Positions 41,404-49,874 of a stretch of 64,000 nucleotides of DNA are shown piece after piece. The stretch is from Escherichia sp. E4742 (GTDB lineage Bacteria; Pseudomonadota; Gammaproteobacteria; Enterobacterales; Enterobacteriaceae), in contig NZ_CP040443.1 of NCBI RefSeq assembly GCF_005843885.1, forward strand, positions 1,612,001 through 1,676,000, in the 5' to 3' direction. How positions within the stretch are numbered: the first letter of the stretch is position 1; each line of letters opens with the position of its first letter. The notes below the pieces were generated by a model. The model saw only the letters and a program-made list of their open reading frames with translations. It did no database searches and was not told the DNA's origin. The translations under genes were made by a program, and so were the position numbers.

Positions 41404-41537
41404 GAAAATTAAATCAGCGGATTAAATTTATAATTGATTGTTTTTATTTAATTAAAAGTACAAAGTCCGTAAACGGAGATTTTCTATAAAGTCACTTAAC
41501 CGATAATGAAATATCGTCTTTTATAAGGATATCTAAG

Positions 41538-43136
41538 ATGCGTAAAACAGTGGCTTTTGGCTTTGTCGGAACCGTACTGGATTATGCCGGGCGCGGTAGC
41601 CAACGCTGGTCAAAATGGCGCCCGACGCTCTGTTTATGCCAGCAAGAATCGTTGGTCATCGATCGGCTGGAATTGTTACACGACGCCCGCTCGCGCTCGC
41701 TATTTGAAACGCTTAAGCGCGATATCACCAGCGTTTCGCCAGAAACAGAAGTAGTGGGCGTTGAGATTGAACTGCATAACCCGTGGGATTTCGAAGAGGT
41801 TTACGCCTGCCTGCATGATTTCGCCCGGCATTACGCTTTTCAACCTGATAAAGAAGACTATTTAATTCACATCACCACCGGCACGCACGTGGCACAGATT
41901 TGCTGGTTTCTGTTGGCAGAAGCGCGTTATCTACCCGCCCGGCTGGCGCAGACCTCGCCTCCGCGCAAAAAAGAGCAGCCCGATAGTCCAGGCGCGGTGA
42001 CGATTATCGATCTCGATTTAAGCCGTTATAACGCCATCGCCAGCCGCTTTGCCGAGGAACGCCAGCAAACGCTTGATTTTCTTAAGTCCGGCATTGCCAC
42101 GCGTAACCCCCACTTCAACAGCATGATTGAGCAGATCGAAAAAGTGGCGATCAAATCCCGCGCACCGATCCTGCTTAACGGCCCGACCGGCGCAGGTAAG
42201 TCGTTTCTGGCGCGACGCATCTTCGAGTTAAAACAGGCACGGCATCAGTTTAGCGGCGCGTTTGTAGAAGTGAACTGCGCCACCCTGCGCGGCGATACCG
42301 CAATGTCTGCGCTGTTTGGTCATGTGAAAGGCGCGTTTACCGGGGCGCGGGAATCGCGGGAAGGTTTATTACGCAGCGCCAACGGCGGTATGTTGTTTCT
42401 CGATGAGATCGGCGAACTGGGCGCAGACGAACAGGCAATGCTGCTGAAAGCCATTGAAGAGAAAACCTTTTACCCGTTTGGCAGCGATCGCCAGGTGAGT
42501 AGCGATTTTCAGCTTATCGCCGGAACGGTGCGCGATTTGCGCCAGTTGGTTGCCGAAGGCAAATTTCGCGAAGACCTGTACGCGCGGATCAATCTCTGGA
42601 CCTTCACCCTGCCGGGGCTGCGCCAGCGTAAGGAAGATATTGAACCTAACCTGGATTATGAAGTGGAGCGCCACGCCTCACTCACCGGCGACAGCGTGCG
42701 CTTTAACACCGAAGCGCGGCGCGCCTGGCTGGCTTTTGCGACATCGCCTCAGGCGACATGGCGCGGTAATTTTCGCGAACTTTCTGCCAGCGTTACGCGC
42801 ATGGCGACATTTGCCGATAGCGGACGTATCACTCTTAAAGCCGTAGAAGATGAGATTAACCGTCTGCGCTATAACTGGCAGGAAAGTCATCCTTCGGCAC
42901 TTACGCACCTGTTGGGCGCAGAGGCGGAAAACATTGATCTCTTCGACCGGATGCAACTGGAAAACGTCATTGCCGTTTGTCGCCAGGCGAAATCACTTTC
43001 CACCGCTGGTCGTCAGCTTTTTGACATTTCGCGCCAGGGCAAAGCCAGCGTCAACGACGCGGATCGGCTACGCAAATACCTGGCGCGTTTTGGTCTGACC
43101 TGGGAATCTTTGCAGGATCAGCACAGCTCCAGTTGA
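41538..43136 (+). CDS. rtcR: Sigma-54-dependent activator RtcR with CARF domain
   Basis: RtcR (532 aa) activates rtcBA when RNA damage produces the right RNA ends. The N-terminal half (about 1-185) is a CARF-type sensor. The AAA+ domain has Walker A GPTGAGKS near residue 214, the sigma-54 contact loop GAFTGA, and Walker B MLFLDEIGEL. A short C-terminal helical part binds DNA. It is divergent from rtcB. Its last 19 bases overlap the end of glpR on the other strand. Confidence 0.96.
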   Translation: MRKTVAFGFVGTVLDYAGRGSQRWSKWRPTLCLCQQESLVIDRLELLHDARSRSLFETLKRDITSVSPETEVVGVEIELHNPWDFEEVYACLHDFARHYAFQPDKEDYLIHITTGTHVAQICWFLLAEARYLPARLAQTSPPRKKEQPDSPGAVTIIDLDLSRYNAIASRFAEERQQTLDFLKSGIATRNPHFNSMIEQIEKVAIKSRAPILLNGPTGAGKSFLARRIFELKQARHQFSGAFVEVNCATLRGDTAMSALFGHVKGAFTGARESREGLLRSANGGMLFLDEIGELGADEQAMLLKAIEEKTFYPFGSDRQVSSDFQLIAGTVRDLRQLVAEGKFREDLYARINLWTFTLPGLRQRKEDIEPNLDYEVERHASLTGDSVRFNTEARRAWLAFATSPQATWRGNFRELSASVTRMATFADSGRITLKAVEDEINRLRYNWQESHPSALTHLLGAEAENIDLFDRMQLENVIAVCRQAKSLSTAGRQLFDISRQGKASVNDADRLRKYLARFGLTWESLQDQHSSS

Positions 43137-43876
43137 ATATGGTGGTCCGTCAGCACCTGCATCACGCCCGCAGGAGGCATGGTGTCGGTGTAGACGGCAT
43201 CGACCATGCTGATGCTGCCCATATTGACCATTGCGTTACGGCCAAATTTCGAGTGGTCGACAACCAGCATGACGTGGCGCGAGTTCTCAATAATGGCGCG
43301 TTTGGTGCGAACTTCGTGGTAATCGAACTCCAGCAGCGAGCCGTCGCTGTCAATACCGCTGATCCCGAGAATGCCAAAGTCCAGACGGAACTGGGAGATA
43401 AAATCGAGCGTTGCTTCACCGATTATCCCGCCATCGCGGCTGCGTAATTCGCCACCGGCGAGAATGATGCGAAAATCGTCTTTCACCATCAGCGTGTTAG
43501 CGACATTGAGATTGTTGGTGACAATGCGCAAATTGCTGTGATTAAGCAGCGCGTGCGCCACCGCTTCCGGCGTGGTGCCAATATCGATAAACAGCGTCGA
43601 GCCGTTGGGGATTTGCTCCGCCACTTTACGGGCGATGCGCTCTTTTTCTTCGGTCTGGGTGGCTTTACGATCGTGCCACGGCGTGTTAACCGAACTGGAA
43701 GGCAGCGCCGCACCGCCATGATGGCGCAGGATCAGGTTTTGCTCTGCCAGTTCGTTGAGGTCGCGACGAATAGTCTGCGGGCTGACGGAGAAGTGCTCCA
43801 CCAGTTCCTCGGTGCTGACATAACCCTGCTGTTTAACCAGTTCGATAATACCGTTGTGACGTTGTGTTTGTTTCAT
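43118..43876 (-). CDS. glpR: Glycerol-3-phosphate regulon repressor GlpR, intact
   Basis: GlpR (252 aa, DeoR family) represses glp genes until glycerol 3-phosphate binds. The N-terminal helix-turn-helix (STEELVEHFSVSPQTIRRDLNEL) and the sugar-phosphate sensor domain are complete, including IDIGTTPEAVAHAL. From memory, MG1655 carries a frameshift here; this copy is full length. It is followed upstream by glpG in the same direction after 16 bases. Confidence 0.96.
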   Translation of the reverse strand: MKQTQRHNGIIELVKQQGYVSTEELVEHFSVSPQTIRRDLNELAEQNLILRHHGGAALPSSSVNTPWHDRKATQTEEKERIARKVAEQIPNGSTLFIDIGTTPEAVAHALLNHSNLRIVTNNLNVANTLMVKDDFRIILAGGELRSRDGGIIGEATLDFISQFRLDFGILGISGIDSDGSLLEFDYHEVRTKRAIIENSRHVMLVVDHSKFGRNAMVNMGSISMVDAVYTDTMPPAGVMQVLTDHHIQLELC

Positions 43877-43892
43877 TTATAAATCCCTGGAA

Positions 43893-44723
43893 TTATTTTC
43901 GTTTTCGCGCATTGAGCGAATCAACAAAAGCCATCGCTAAACCCACGGCTAACCCGGCGATGTGTGCTCCGTTCGCCATCGACATCCCAAACAAATCAAA
44001 CCATCCGGCGACAATCCAGATCAGCGCAAAGATAATTAACCCACGTTGCAGGTAAATGCCACTTTGCGGATCGCGTTCGCCACGTAGCCAGACGTAGCCC
44101 ATCAGCGCATACACCACGCCAGAAAGCCCGCCAAACCACGGCCCGCTGAATTTTTGCTGCACATAGCCGCTTAACAGGGCGCTAATTAGCGTAATGACAA
44201 TTAACTTACCGCTACCGAGACGTTTTTCCACCGCGCCGCCAAGATACCACCACCAGAGCAGGTTAAAGAGGATATGCATTAGTGAGAAGTGCATTAACGC
44301 ATGGGTGAAGTAGCGCCAGAACTCAAATTTCAGTGTCGGATCAAATGGCCAGGCCAGCCATAACATCACTTCCTGATCGCCGAGAATTTGCATGGCGATA
44401 AACACCACCACGCAGGCGATCATCATCACCCAGGTTACCGGGCCAGCACGTTCACGCAAGGTGGCAAAGAAAGGAAAGCGACGATAGTGCAGACCACTAC
44501 CAGTATGGCCTGACTGCCAGCTGGCGGCGAGATAACGCGGATCTGCCGGGTTTTCGAGAAAACGCGCCAGCTCCGCCCGCACACGTTCGGCCTGGGATTC
44601 ATCCGCCAGCCAGACATCGCTTTGGTTATGTTGCTGAATCGTGAGGATAACACCCTGCGTCGCCATGTAATCGACAAACGCCTGCGCCACGCGGGGGTTA
44701 GCAAAAGAGGTAATCATCAACAT
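43893..44723 (-). CDS. glpG: Rhomboid intramembrane serine protease GlpG
   Basis: GlpG (276 aa) cleaves membrane proteins within the bilayer. A small cytosolic domain (1-90) precedes six membrane helices. The catalytic Ser201 is in GGLSGVVYALMGY and His254 in NGAHIAGLAVG; HFSLMHILFNLLWWWYLG carries the oxyanion-side residues. It is the middle gene of glpEGR. Confidence 0.97.
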   Translation of the reverse strand: MLMITSFANPRVAQAFVDYMATQGVILTIQQHNQSDVWLADESQAERVRAELARFLENPADPRYLAASWQSGHTGSGLHYRRFPFFATLRERAGPVTWVMMIACVVVFIAMQILGDQEVMLWLAWPFDPTLKFEFWRYFTHALMHFSLMHILFNLLWWWYLGGAVEKRLGSGKLIVITLISALLSGYVQQKFSGPWFGGLSGVVYALMGYVWLRGERDPQSGIYLQRGLIIFALIWIVAGWFDLFGMSMANGAHIAGLAVGLAMAFVDSLNARKRK

Positions 44724-44767
44724 TGTTGCTGTCGCTTATTCCACACAAAAGGGGACAGTATAAAGCC

Positions 44768-45094
44768 TTACGCGCCGTACGCCACCTCTGTGGGAAACTG
44801 ACGCTGCCAGGCTTCAAAACCGCCATCAATGCTGTAGACCATATCGTAGCCCTGTTGCAACAGATACTGCGCCGCGCCTTTGCTGCTATTACCGTGGTAA
44901 CACATCACCATTACCGGAGTGTCAAAGTCGTTATCACGCATAAACGCGCCCAGCGTATCGTTGGTCAGATGAAAAGCCTGCGCCGCATGCCCCATTGCGA
45001 AACTCTGTGGATCGCGAATATCGACCAGCACCGCCTCTTTTTCCTGCAACTTCTGGTACGCGTCGGCAACGTTAATACATTCGAACTGATCCAT
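44768..45094 (-). CDS. glpE: Thiosulfate sulfurtransferase GlpE
   Basis: GlpE (108 aa) is a single-domain rhodanese with active-site Cys65 in MCYHGNSSKG. The start is ATG 45092-45094, giving the known length; an earlier in-frame ATG adds eight residues. It begins glpEGR and diverges from glpD. Confidence 0.95.
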   Translation of the reverse strand: MDQFECINVADAYQKLQEKEAVLVDIRDPQSFAMGHAAQAFHLTNDTLGAFMRDNDFDTPVMVMCYHGNSSKGAAQYLLQQGYDMVYSIDGGFEAWQRQFPTEVAYGA

Positions 45095-45205
45095 GCGTCT
45101 CTCTTTCTTTACAAACAAGTGGGCAAATTTACCGCCCAGTTTACGTCGAAGCGGCAGATAAACGCCATAATGTTATACATATCACTCTAAAATGTTTTTT
45201 CAATG

Positions 45206-45251
45206 TTACCTAAAGCGCGATTCTTTGCTAATATGTTCGATAACGAACATT
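45206..45251 (+). promoter_or_regulatory. glpD promoter and GlpR operator
   Basis: TATGTTCGATAACGAACATT at 45232-45251 is a near-perfect GlpR operator. It overlaps a sigma-70 extended -10 (TGC-TAATAT, 45226-45234) with a weak -35 TTACCT at 45206-45211 and 17-base spacing. The repressor would sit on the start site. Confidence 0.85.
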
Positions 45252-45283
45252 TATGAGCTTTAACGAAAGTGAATGAGGGCAGC

Positions 45284-46789
45284 ATGGAAACCAAAGATCT
45301 GATTGTGATAGGTGGCGGCATCAATGGTGCTGGTATCGCGGCAGACGCCGCTGGACGCGGTTTATCCGTGCTGATGCTGGAGGCGCAGGATCTCGCTTGC
45401 GCGACCTCCTCCGCCAGTTCAAAACTCATTCACGGTGGCCTGCGCTACCTTGAACACTATGAATTCCGTCTGGTCAGCGAGGCGCTGGCCGAACGTGAAG
45501 TGCTACTGAAAATGGCGCCGCATATCGCCTTCCCGATGCGTTTTCGCTTGCCGCATCGTCCGCATCTGCGCCCCGCGTGGATGATTCGGATTGGTCTGTT
45601 TATGTACGATCATCTGGGAAAACGCACCAGCCTGCCGGGATCAACCGGTTTGCGTTTTGGCGCAAATTCAGTGTTAAAACCGGAAATTAAGCGCGGATTC
45701 GAATATTCCGACTGTTGGGTAGACGACGCCCGTCTGGTACTCGCCAACGCCCAGATGGTGGTACGTAAAGGCGGCGAAGTGCTTACCCGTACTCGCGCCA
45801 CCTCTGCTCGCCGCGAAAACGGCCTGTGGATTGTGGAAGCGGAAGACATCGATACCGGCAAAAAATATACCTGGCAGGCGCGCGGTCTGGTGAACGCCAC
45901 CGGCCCGTGGGTGAAACAGTTCTTCGACGACGGGATGCATCTGCCTTCACCTTATGGCATTCGCCTGATCAAAGGCAGCCATATTGTGGTGCCGCGTGTG
46001 CATACCCAGAAACAAGCCTACATTCTGCAAAACGAAGATAAACGTATTGTGTTCGTGATCCCGTGGATGGACGAGTTTTCCATCATCGGCACCACCGATG
46101 TGGAATACAAAGGCGATCCAAAAGCAGTGAAGATTGAAGAGAGTGAAATCAATTACCTGCTGAATGTGTATAACGCGCACTTTAAAAAGCAGTTAAGCCG
46201 TGACGATATTGTCTGGACCTACTCCGGCGTGCGCCCGCTGTGTGATGATGAATCCGATTCGCCGCAGGCCATTACCCGTGATTACACACTTGATATTCAT
46301 GATGAAAACGGCAAAGCGCCGCTGTTGTCAGTATTTGGCGGCAAGCTGACGACCTACCGCAAACTGGCGGAACACGCGCTGGAAAAACTGACGCCGTATT
46401 ATCAGGGTATTGGCCCGGCGTGGACGAAAGAGAGCGTGTTACCGGGTGGCGCCATCGAAGGCGACCGCGACGATTATGCCGCCCGCCTGCGCCGCCGTTA
46501 TCCGTTCCTGACCGAATCTCTGGCACGTCATTACGCGCGCACTTACGGCAGTAACAGCGAGCTGCTGCTCGGCAACGCGGGGGCTATAAGCGACCTCGGG
46601 GAAGATTTCGGTCATGAGTTCTACGAGGCGGAGCTAAAATACCTGGTCGATCACGAATGGGTCCGCCGCGCCGACGATGCCCTGTGGCGTCGCACGAAAC
46701 AAGGTATGTGGCTGAATGCGGAACAACAGTCTCGTGTGAGTCAGTGGTTGGTGGAGTATACGCAGCAGAAATTGTCGCTGGCGTCGTGA
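45284..46789 (+). CDS. glpD: Aerobic glycerol-3-phosphate dehydrogenase
   Basis: GlpD (501 aa) oxidises sn-glycerol 3-phosphate to DHAP at the inner membrane and passes electrons to quinone. The FAD-binding VIGGGINGAGIAADAAGRG is at about 8-26 and the substrate region includes SSKLIHGGLRYLE. The ATG at 45284 with GAGGGC upstream is preferred over an ATG five codons earlier. Confidence 0.97.
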   Translation: METKDLIVIGGGINGAGIAADAAGRGLSVLMLEAQDLACATSSASSKLIHGGLRYLEHYEFRLVSEALAEREVLLKMAPHIAFPMRFRLPHRPHLRPAWMIRIGLFMYDHLGKRTSLPGSTGLRFGANSVLKPEIKRGFEYSDCWVDDARLVLANAQMVVRKGGEVLTRTRATSARRENGLWIVEAEDIDTGKKYTWQARGLVNATGPWVKQFFDDGMHLPSPYGIRLIKGSHIVVPRVHTQKQAYILQNEDKRIVFVIPWMDEFSIIGTTDVEYKGDPKAVKIEESEINYLLNVYNAHFKKQLSRDDIVWTYSGVRPLCDDESDSPQAITRDYTLDIHDENGKAPLLSVFGGKLTTYRKLAEHALEKLTPYYQGIGPAWTKESVLPGGAIEGDRDDYAARLRRRYPFLTESLARHYARTYGSNSELLLGNAGAISDLGEDFGHEFYEAELKYLVDHEWVRRADDALWRRTKQGMWLNAEQQSRVSQWLVEYTQQKLSLAS

Positions 46790-46828
46790 TTTAACGTAAG
46801 CGGGCTAGACTGATGACAAACACAAAAA

Positions 46829-46931
46829 CTGCCTGATGCGCTACGCTTATCAGGCCTACGTGGTTTATGCAATGTATTGAATTTGCATGGTTTTGTAGGC
46901 CGGATAATGCGTTCACGCCGCATCCGGCATG
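46829..46931. repeat. BIME (two REP units) after glpD
   Basis: TGCCTGATGCGCTACGC...GGCCTACG (46829-46861) and GTAGGCCGGATAATGCG...GCATCCGGCAT (46895-46930) in opposite orientation. They mark the left edge of the accessory cluster. Confidence 0.85.
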
Positions 46932-46980
46932 AACCAAGCGCACTTTGTCAACAATCTGACCTACTTTTGGATTCAGGGAA

Positions 46981-47580
46981 TTACCGCAAAGCCCACGCCA
47001 TCATACCCAACGTAACAAAACTAAGACACGTTCCCCACTCACTCCACTTCCGTATCTGGCTTCTATTTTTGCTGCGCCACTGGCAGTAATATCCCAACGC
47101 AAAACCAAGCTGCGCGCTTATTGGACCGACAAAGCCGGTCCAGGGCTGGGACCAAAATGGCGAAAAATTCAGGGGTAGCCAGACAACACTCAGAAAGAAC
47201 TTGCGGATATTTTCCAGCAAAGCTGATTTCTCTGGCGCAATATAAAAAATAATATTCCAGAGAATTAACCAGAAATAGACCGGTGTGAATACCAGCCAGC
47301 AGTGAGGTCTGTTTTTTAGTTCCGATGGTGTTCTGCGGGCAAATTGCCAACCGACGTAACACATTGCACAGAAAGCAAGCGTATATTCAGCCAATAACCA
47401 AAGTTGTAATTCCAGAAGTGAAATACGCCTGATCATGAGCGGGATAGAGAACAGTATCTCCCCCAGAAAACTCAATGTGATAACACAAGCAGCCAGCGCA
47501 ACCACCGTCGGCCATATCAATAACGGTACAATAATAAAGCCGAGAAATAGCGGAGAAATATGAAGTCTGATTTTATTCAT
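46981..47580 (-). CDS. Small polytopic membrane protein, accessory cluster gene 5
   Basis: I do not recognise this 199-aa protein. Six to seven hydrophobic segments are visible, at about 10-34, 36-50, 57-78, 95-114, 124-137, 148-166 and 181-197. The segment GPISAQLGFALGYYCQWR (152-169) closely resembles IPVGAHISFVLGYAWPTR in the first gene of the cluster, with matching spacing of the other helices, so it looks like a stand-alone copy of that protein's membrane module. It is 2 bases from the 258-aa gene upstream and is the last gene of a five-gene run. Function is unknown. Confidence 0.75.
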   Translation of the reverse strand: MNKIRLHISPLFLGFIIVPLLIWPTVVALAACVITLSFLGEILFSIPLMIRRISLLELQLWLLAEYTLAFCAMCYVGWQFARRTPSELKNRPHCWLVFTPVYFWLILWNIIFYIAPEKSALLENIRKFFLSVVWLPLNFSPFWSQPWTGFVGPISAQLGFALGYYCQWRSKNRSQIRKWSEWGTCLSFVTLGMMAWALR

Positions 47581-47582
47581 CT

Positions 47583-48359
47583 TTATTGGCCTGATGATTC
47601 GGGTGATGCGTCATACATCGCGCATAAACACTCATCAATCATCCAGTCGTCTTCCCAGACCTGATATCGCGTACCCTGTTCGGGCTGCTTAAGCGGGTTC
47701 TCAATCGCTTGCCGCGCGCGTTCTTTCAGGATGGATTGATTGTTGACGGCCCAGGTATTGATTTGGGCGGTAATAGCTTTATCGTCATCATCCTGCTCAA
47801 AGCTACTATTCTGGATATTCTCTTCCCTGTTATGCCACAGTAAACATGCCACTGACACTGTGGGCTGGTAACCGGGTACAGTGATAACGGCATCAAGCAA
47901 TGGCGCAAGGGCGATATCGGCACGGAAAAACATCTCCAGTATGAACTGTAATTCGACTGCTTCATCGCCAGATACCCAATCAGCCATATACTGGCAGGCA
48001 AATCGCTGGAATATCGCCAGTTCATCTGCACGCCAGTTTGCTTTATTAGCAAGATTTATACGGCGTAGAGTAAATACTTCGTGAATATTGTCAAAATACC
48101 CCTGCGCAACAAATTCCAGTAAACGCGGCAGAAAATAACGGACTTCATCGCTGTTTTGCGGATCAGGTCCAGGACTACTATTCCAGGCATTGATTAAGGA
48201 ATACGGGATCGCTCGTAACGATGTATTCCTTAATGCCTTTTGTTCCTGCTTACTCAGGCAATATTCACAACAAACCACAAATTGCTTCGGCACCGGATAA
48301 CGGCGAAAGGTGTGATAAATCTGCTCAATTAATGCCTGCATGGCGGGACTGGGTTGCAT
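47583..48359 (-). CDS. 258-aa hypothetical protein, paralogue B, accessory cluster gene 4
   Basis: No known family recognised. The protein looks soluble and helical. It starts MQPSPAMQ and aligns without gaps to its upstream neighbour over at least the first 82 residues, where about half the positions agree by eye: YP-P-QF at 21-27, cysteines at 30, 31 and 34, ALR-T-LR, WNSS at 59-62 and DE-RY-LPRLLE at 71-82. The C-terminus ends with an IDE-LCA motif, also shared. GGAGATTCAC precedes the start. It is part of a tight minus-strand operon. Confidence 0.78.
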   Translation of the reverse strand: MQPSPAMQALIEQIYHTFRRYPVPKQFVVCCEYCLSKQEQKALRNTSLRAIPYSLINAWNSSPGPDPQNSDEVRYFLPRLLEFVAQGYFDNIHEVFTLRRINLANKANWRADELAIFQRFACQYMADWVSGDEAVELQFILEMFFRADIALAPLLDAVITVPGYQPTVSVACLLWHNREENIQNSSFEQDDDDKAITAQINTWAVNNQSILKERARQAIENPLKQPEQGTRYQVWEDDWMIDECLCAMYDASPESSGQ

Positions 48360-48370
48360 TGTGAATCTCC

Positions 48371-49147
48371 TTATTCATTACGGTCCATCGTCCACAGCAA
48401 TTGATAATCAACAAGCGCACAAAGACTTTCGTCAATCAGATAGCCCAACTCCGTGTGTCCACCGCTGGTAAGCGATGGGGAGCATTCAATCACCGCCGCT
48501 GCACGTTCTGCCAGCGCGTGACATGTTTGTGCAATCCAGGCGTTAATTTGCTGCGTTATCACTTCGCCATCCGGCTTACGCGAGATAAAAGCGTTACGTA
48601 ATTCACCGTTTGGGCGCTTGATATACAAAAAATAGGCCAGCGAAACGATAGCCCAATAGCCAGGCGTGTTCAGCGCCTCATCTAATAAGGCCGTTATAGG
48701 TAGTCCAGCAAAATGAAACATTACGAGGGCAGATTCAAGATCGGTCAATGTTGGGGTAAGTAATAGATCGTGAATATACTGGCGGGAAAAATCGGTGAGT
48801 ACATCACGCTCCTCCGACTGCCAGGTGTCCAGGGAAATTGCGCCAATACGTTTCAGGCATAACTCTTCATTTATGGCAGGACTATGACCGTGAGCCAGTA
48901 ATTCCAGCAGTCTCGGAAGTAGGTAGCGGATTTCATCATTCTGTTGTTCAAAGGGCCTCGCGCTACTGTTCCATTCATATATCATTTCAACGGTTAATTG
49001 ACGTAATGGTGTTTGCCGTAACGCCTGCGCCATCTCTTCGCTGACACAGCAAGGAACGCAAATATTGAACTGCTGCGGTGCAGGATAAAAATGAAATATC
49101 TCCCAGGCATGGGCAATAATATTCTGCATGGCGGGGCTGGGTTGCAT
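48371..49147 (-). CDS. 258-aa hypothetical protein, paralogue C, accessory cluster gene 3
   Basis: This is a tandem paralogue of the next gene, of identical length (258 aa) with the same MQPSPAMQ start, which decides the start over an in-frame ATG nine codons earlier. Cysteines at 30, 33 and 34, WNSS at 59-62, and DEIRYLLPRLLE at 71-82 are shared. LIDESLCALVDYQ lies near the C-terminus. No membrane helix or signal peptide is evident. Only two bases separate it from the upstream gene. Function is unknown. Confidence 0.78.
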   Translation of the reverse strand: MQPSPAMQNIIAHAWEIFHFYPAPQQFNICVPCCVSEEMAQALRQTPLRQLTVEMIYEWNSSARPFEQQNDEIRYLLPRLLELLAHGHSPAINEELCLKRIGAISLDTWQSEERDVLTDFSRQYIHDLLLTPTLTDLESALVMFHFAGLPITALLDEALNTPGYWAIVSLAYFLYIKRPNGELRNAFISRKPDGEVITQQINAWIAQTCHALAERAAAVIECSPSLTSGGHTELGYLIDESLCALVDYQLLWTMDRNE

Positions 49148-49149
49148 AA

Positions 49150-49860
49150 TTACCCCCTCGCCCGCTGGTCGCATGTAAACGGTTGATAAACAAAACGAGC
49201 ATTCGCCGCGTTCAGACGAATAATGGCGCTACGAGAGAGGGAAAAGCTGGGGCGAATGCAATAATTACAGTCCCGACAGCTTTCTTCTGTGCAATTTTCC
49301 ACTGTGTAATGACGAGCGTAGAGTTTCAGTTCGGCCTGCTTATCGCGGAAACCGCGTAAGCTGTTATCGTTATGAAATTTCCAGGCTTCTTTAAAGACCT
49401 GAAAGATATAGACATCCTCAATCCAGGAATCACATTGTTTAAGCGGGCGCTTTGCTATGATCATCCGCTCATCCGGGTTTAGCATCGCCGTAAAATGAAC
49501 GGTGAAGTCATTTGTTGTGTTCAGGTCACATTGAACATCGGGTACATCACTGATATAGGGGTCAAATCCAAAGTCAGCACCACAGGCACTAAGACGACTG
49601 ATCGTAGCGGTATCGAGGTAAAATCCCGGCCATACATTTCTGGACGTTAAGCCAATATTTAATGTGACATTATATCGAAGCAATCCCCCAAGACCGGCAG
49701 CACCGGCGAACTTTTCCCCTTCGTCCAGGACCTGGTTTATGAGTTGCTGAACAATGCCTTCATCCCAGTATGCCGATTTGCAGTTGGCAATCGTAATATC
49801 CACGCCTGTGAAAGGATCAGTACCGGCGAGGCTTGCAAATAATGTATCAACTAACTTCAT
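49150..49860 (-). CDS. 236-aa hypothetical protein with C-terminal cysteine cluster, accessory cluster gene 2
   Basis: I do not recognise the family. The N-terminal part is mixed alpha/beta, with LRYNVTLNIGLTSRNVWPGF at 61-80 and a GADFGFDPY segment at 94-102. The C-terminal part has C190-x4-C195-x2-C198-x2-C201, a spacing that could bind a metal or an Fe-S cluster, although a purely structural role is possible. No signal peptide is seen. The gene lies 14 bases after the large first gene and 2 bases before paralogue C. Confidence 0.75.
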   Translation of the reverse strand: MKLVDTLFASLAGTDPFTGVDITIANCKSAYWDEGIVQQLINQVLDEGEKFAGAAGLGGLLRYNVTLNIGLTSRNVWPGFYLDTATISRLSACGADFGFDPYISDVPDVQCDLNTTNDFTVHFTAMLNPDERMIIAKRPLKQCDSWIEDVYIFQVFKEAWKFHNDNSLRGFRDKQAELKLYARHYTVENCTEESCRDCNYCIRPSFSLSRSAIIRLNAANARFVYQPFTCDQRARG

Positions 49861-49874
49861 TTTTATTACCCGCC

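Noticed and set aside
47583..49147. The paired 258-aa genes as immunity genes of a polymorphic toxin system
   Set aside because: Tandem paralogues suggest this, but no toxin, Rhs, VgrG or secretion gene is in the window and the neighbours are membrane and binding proteins.
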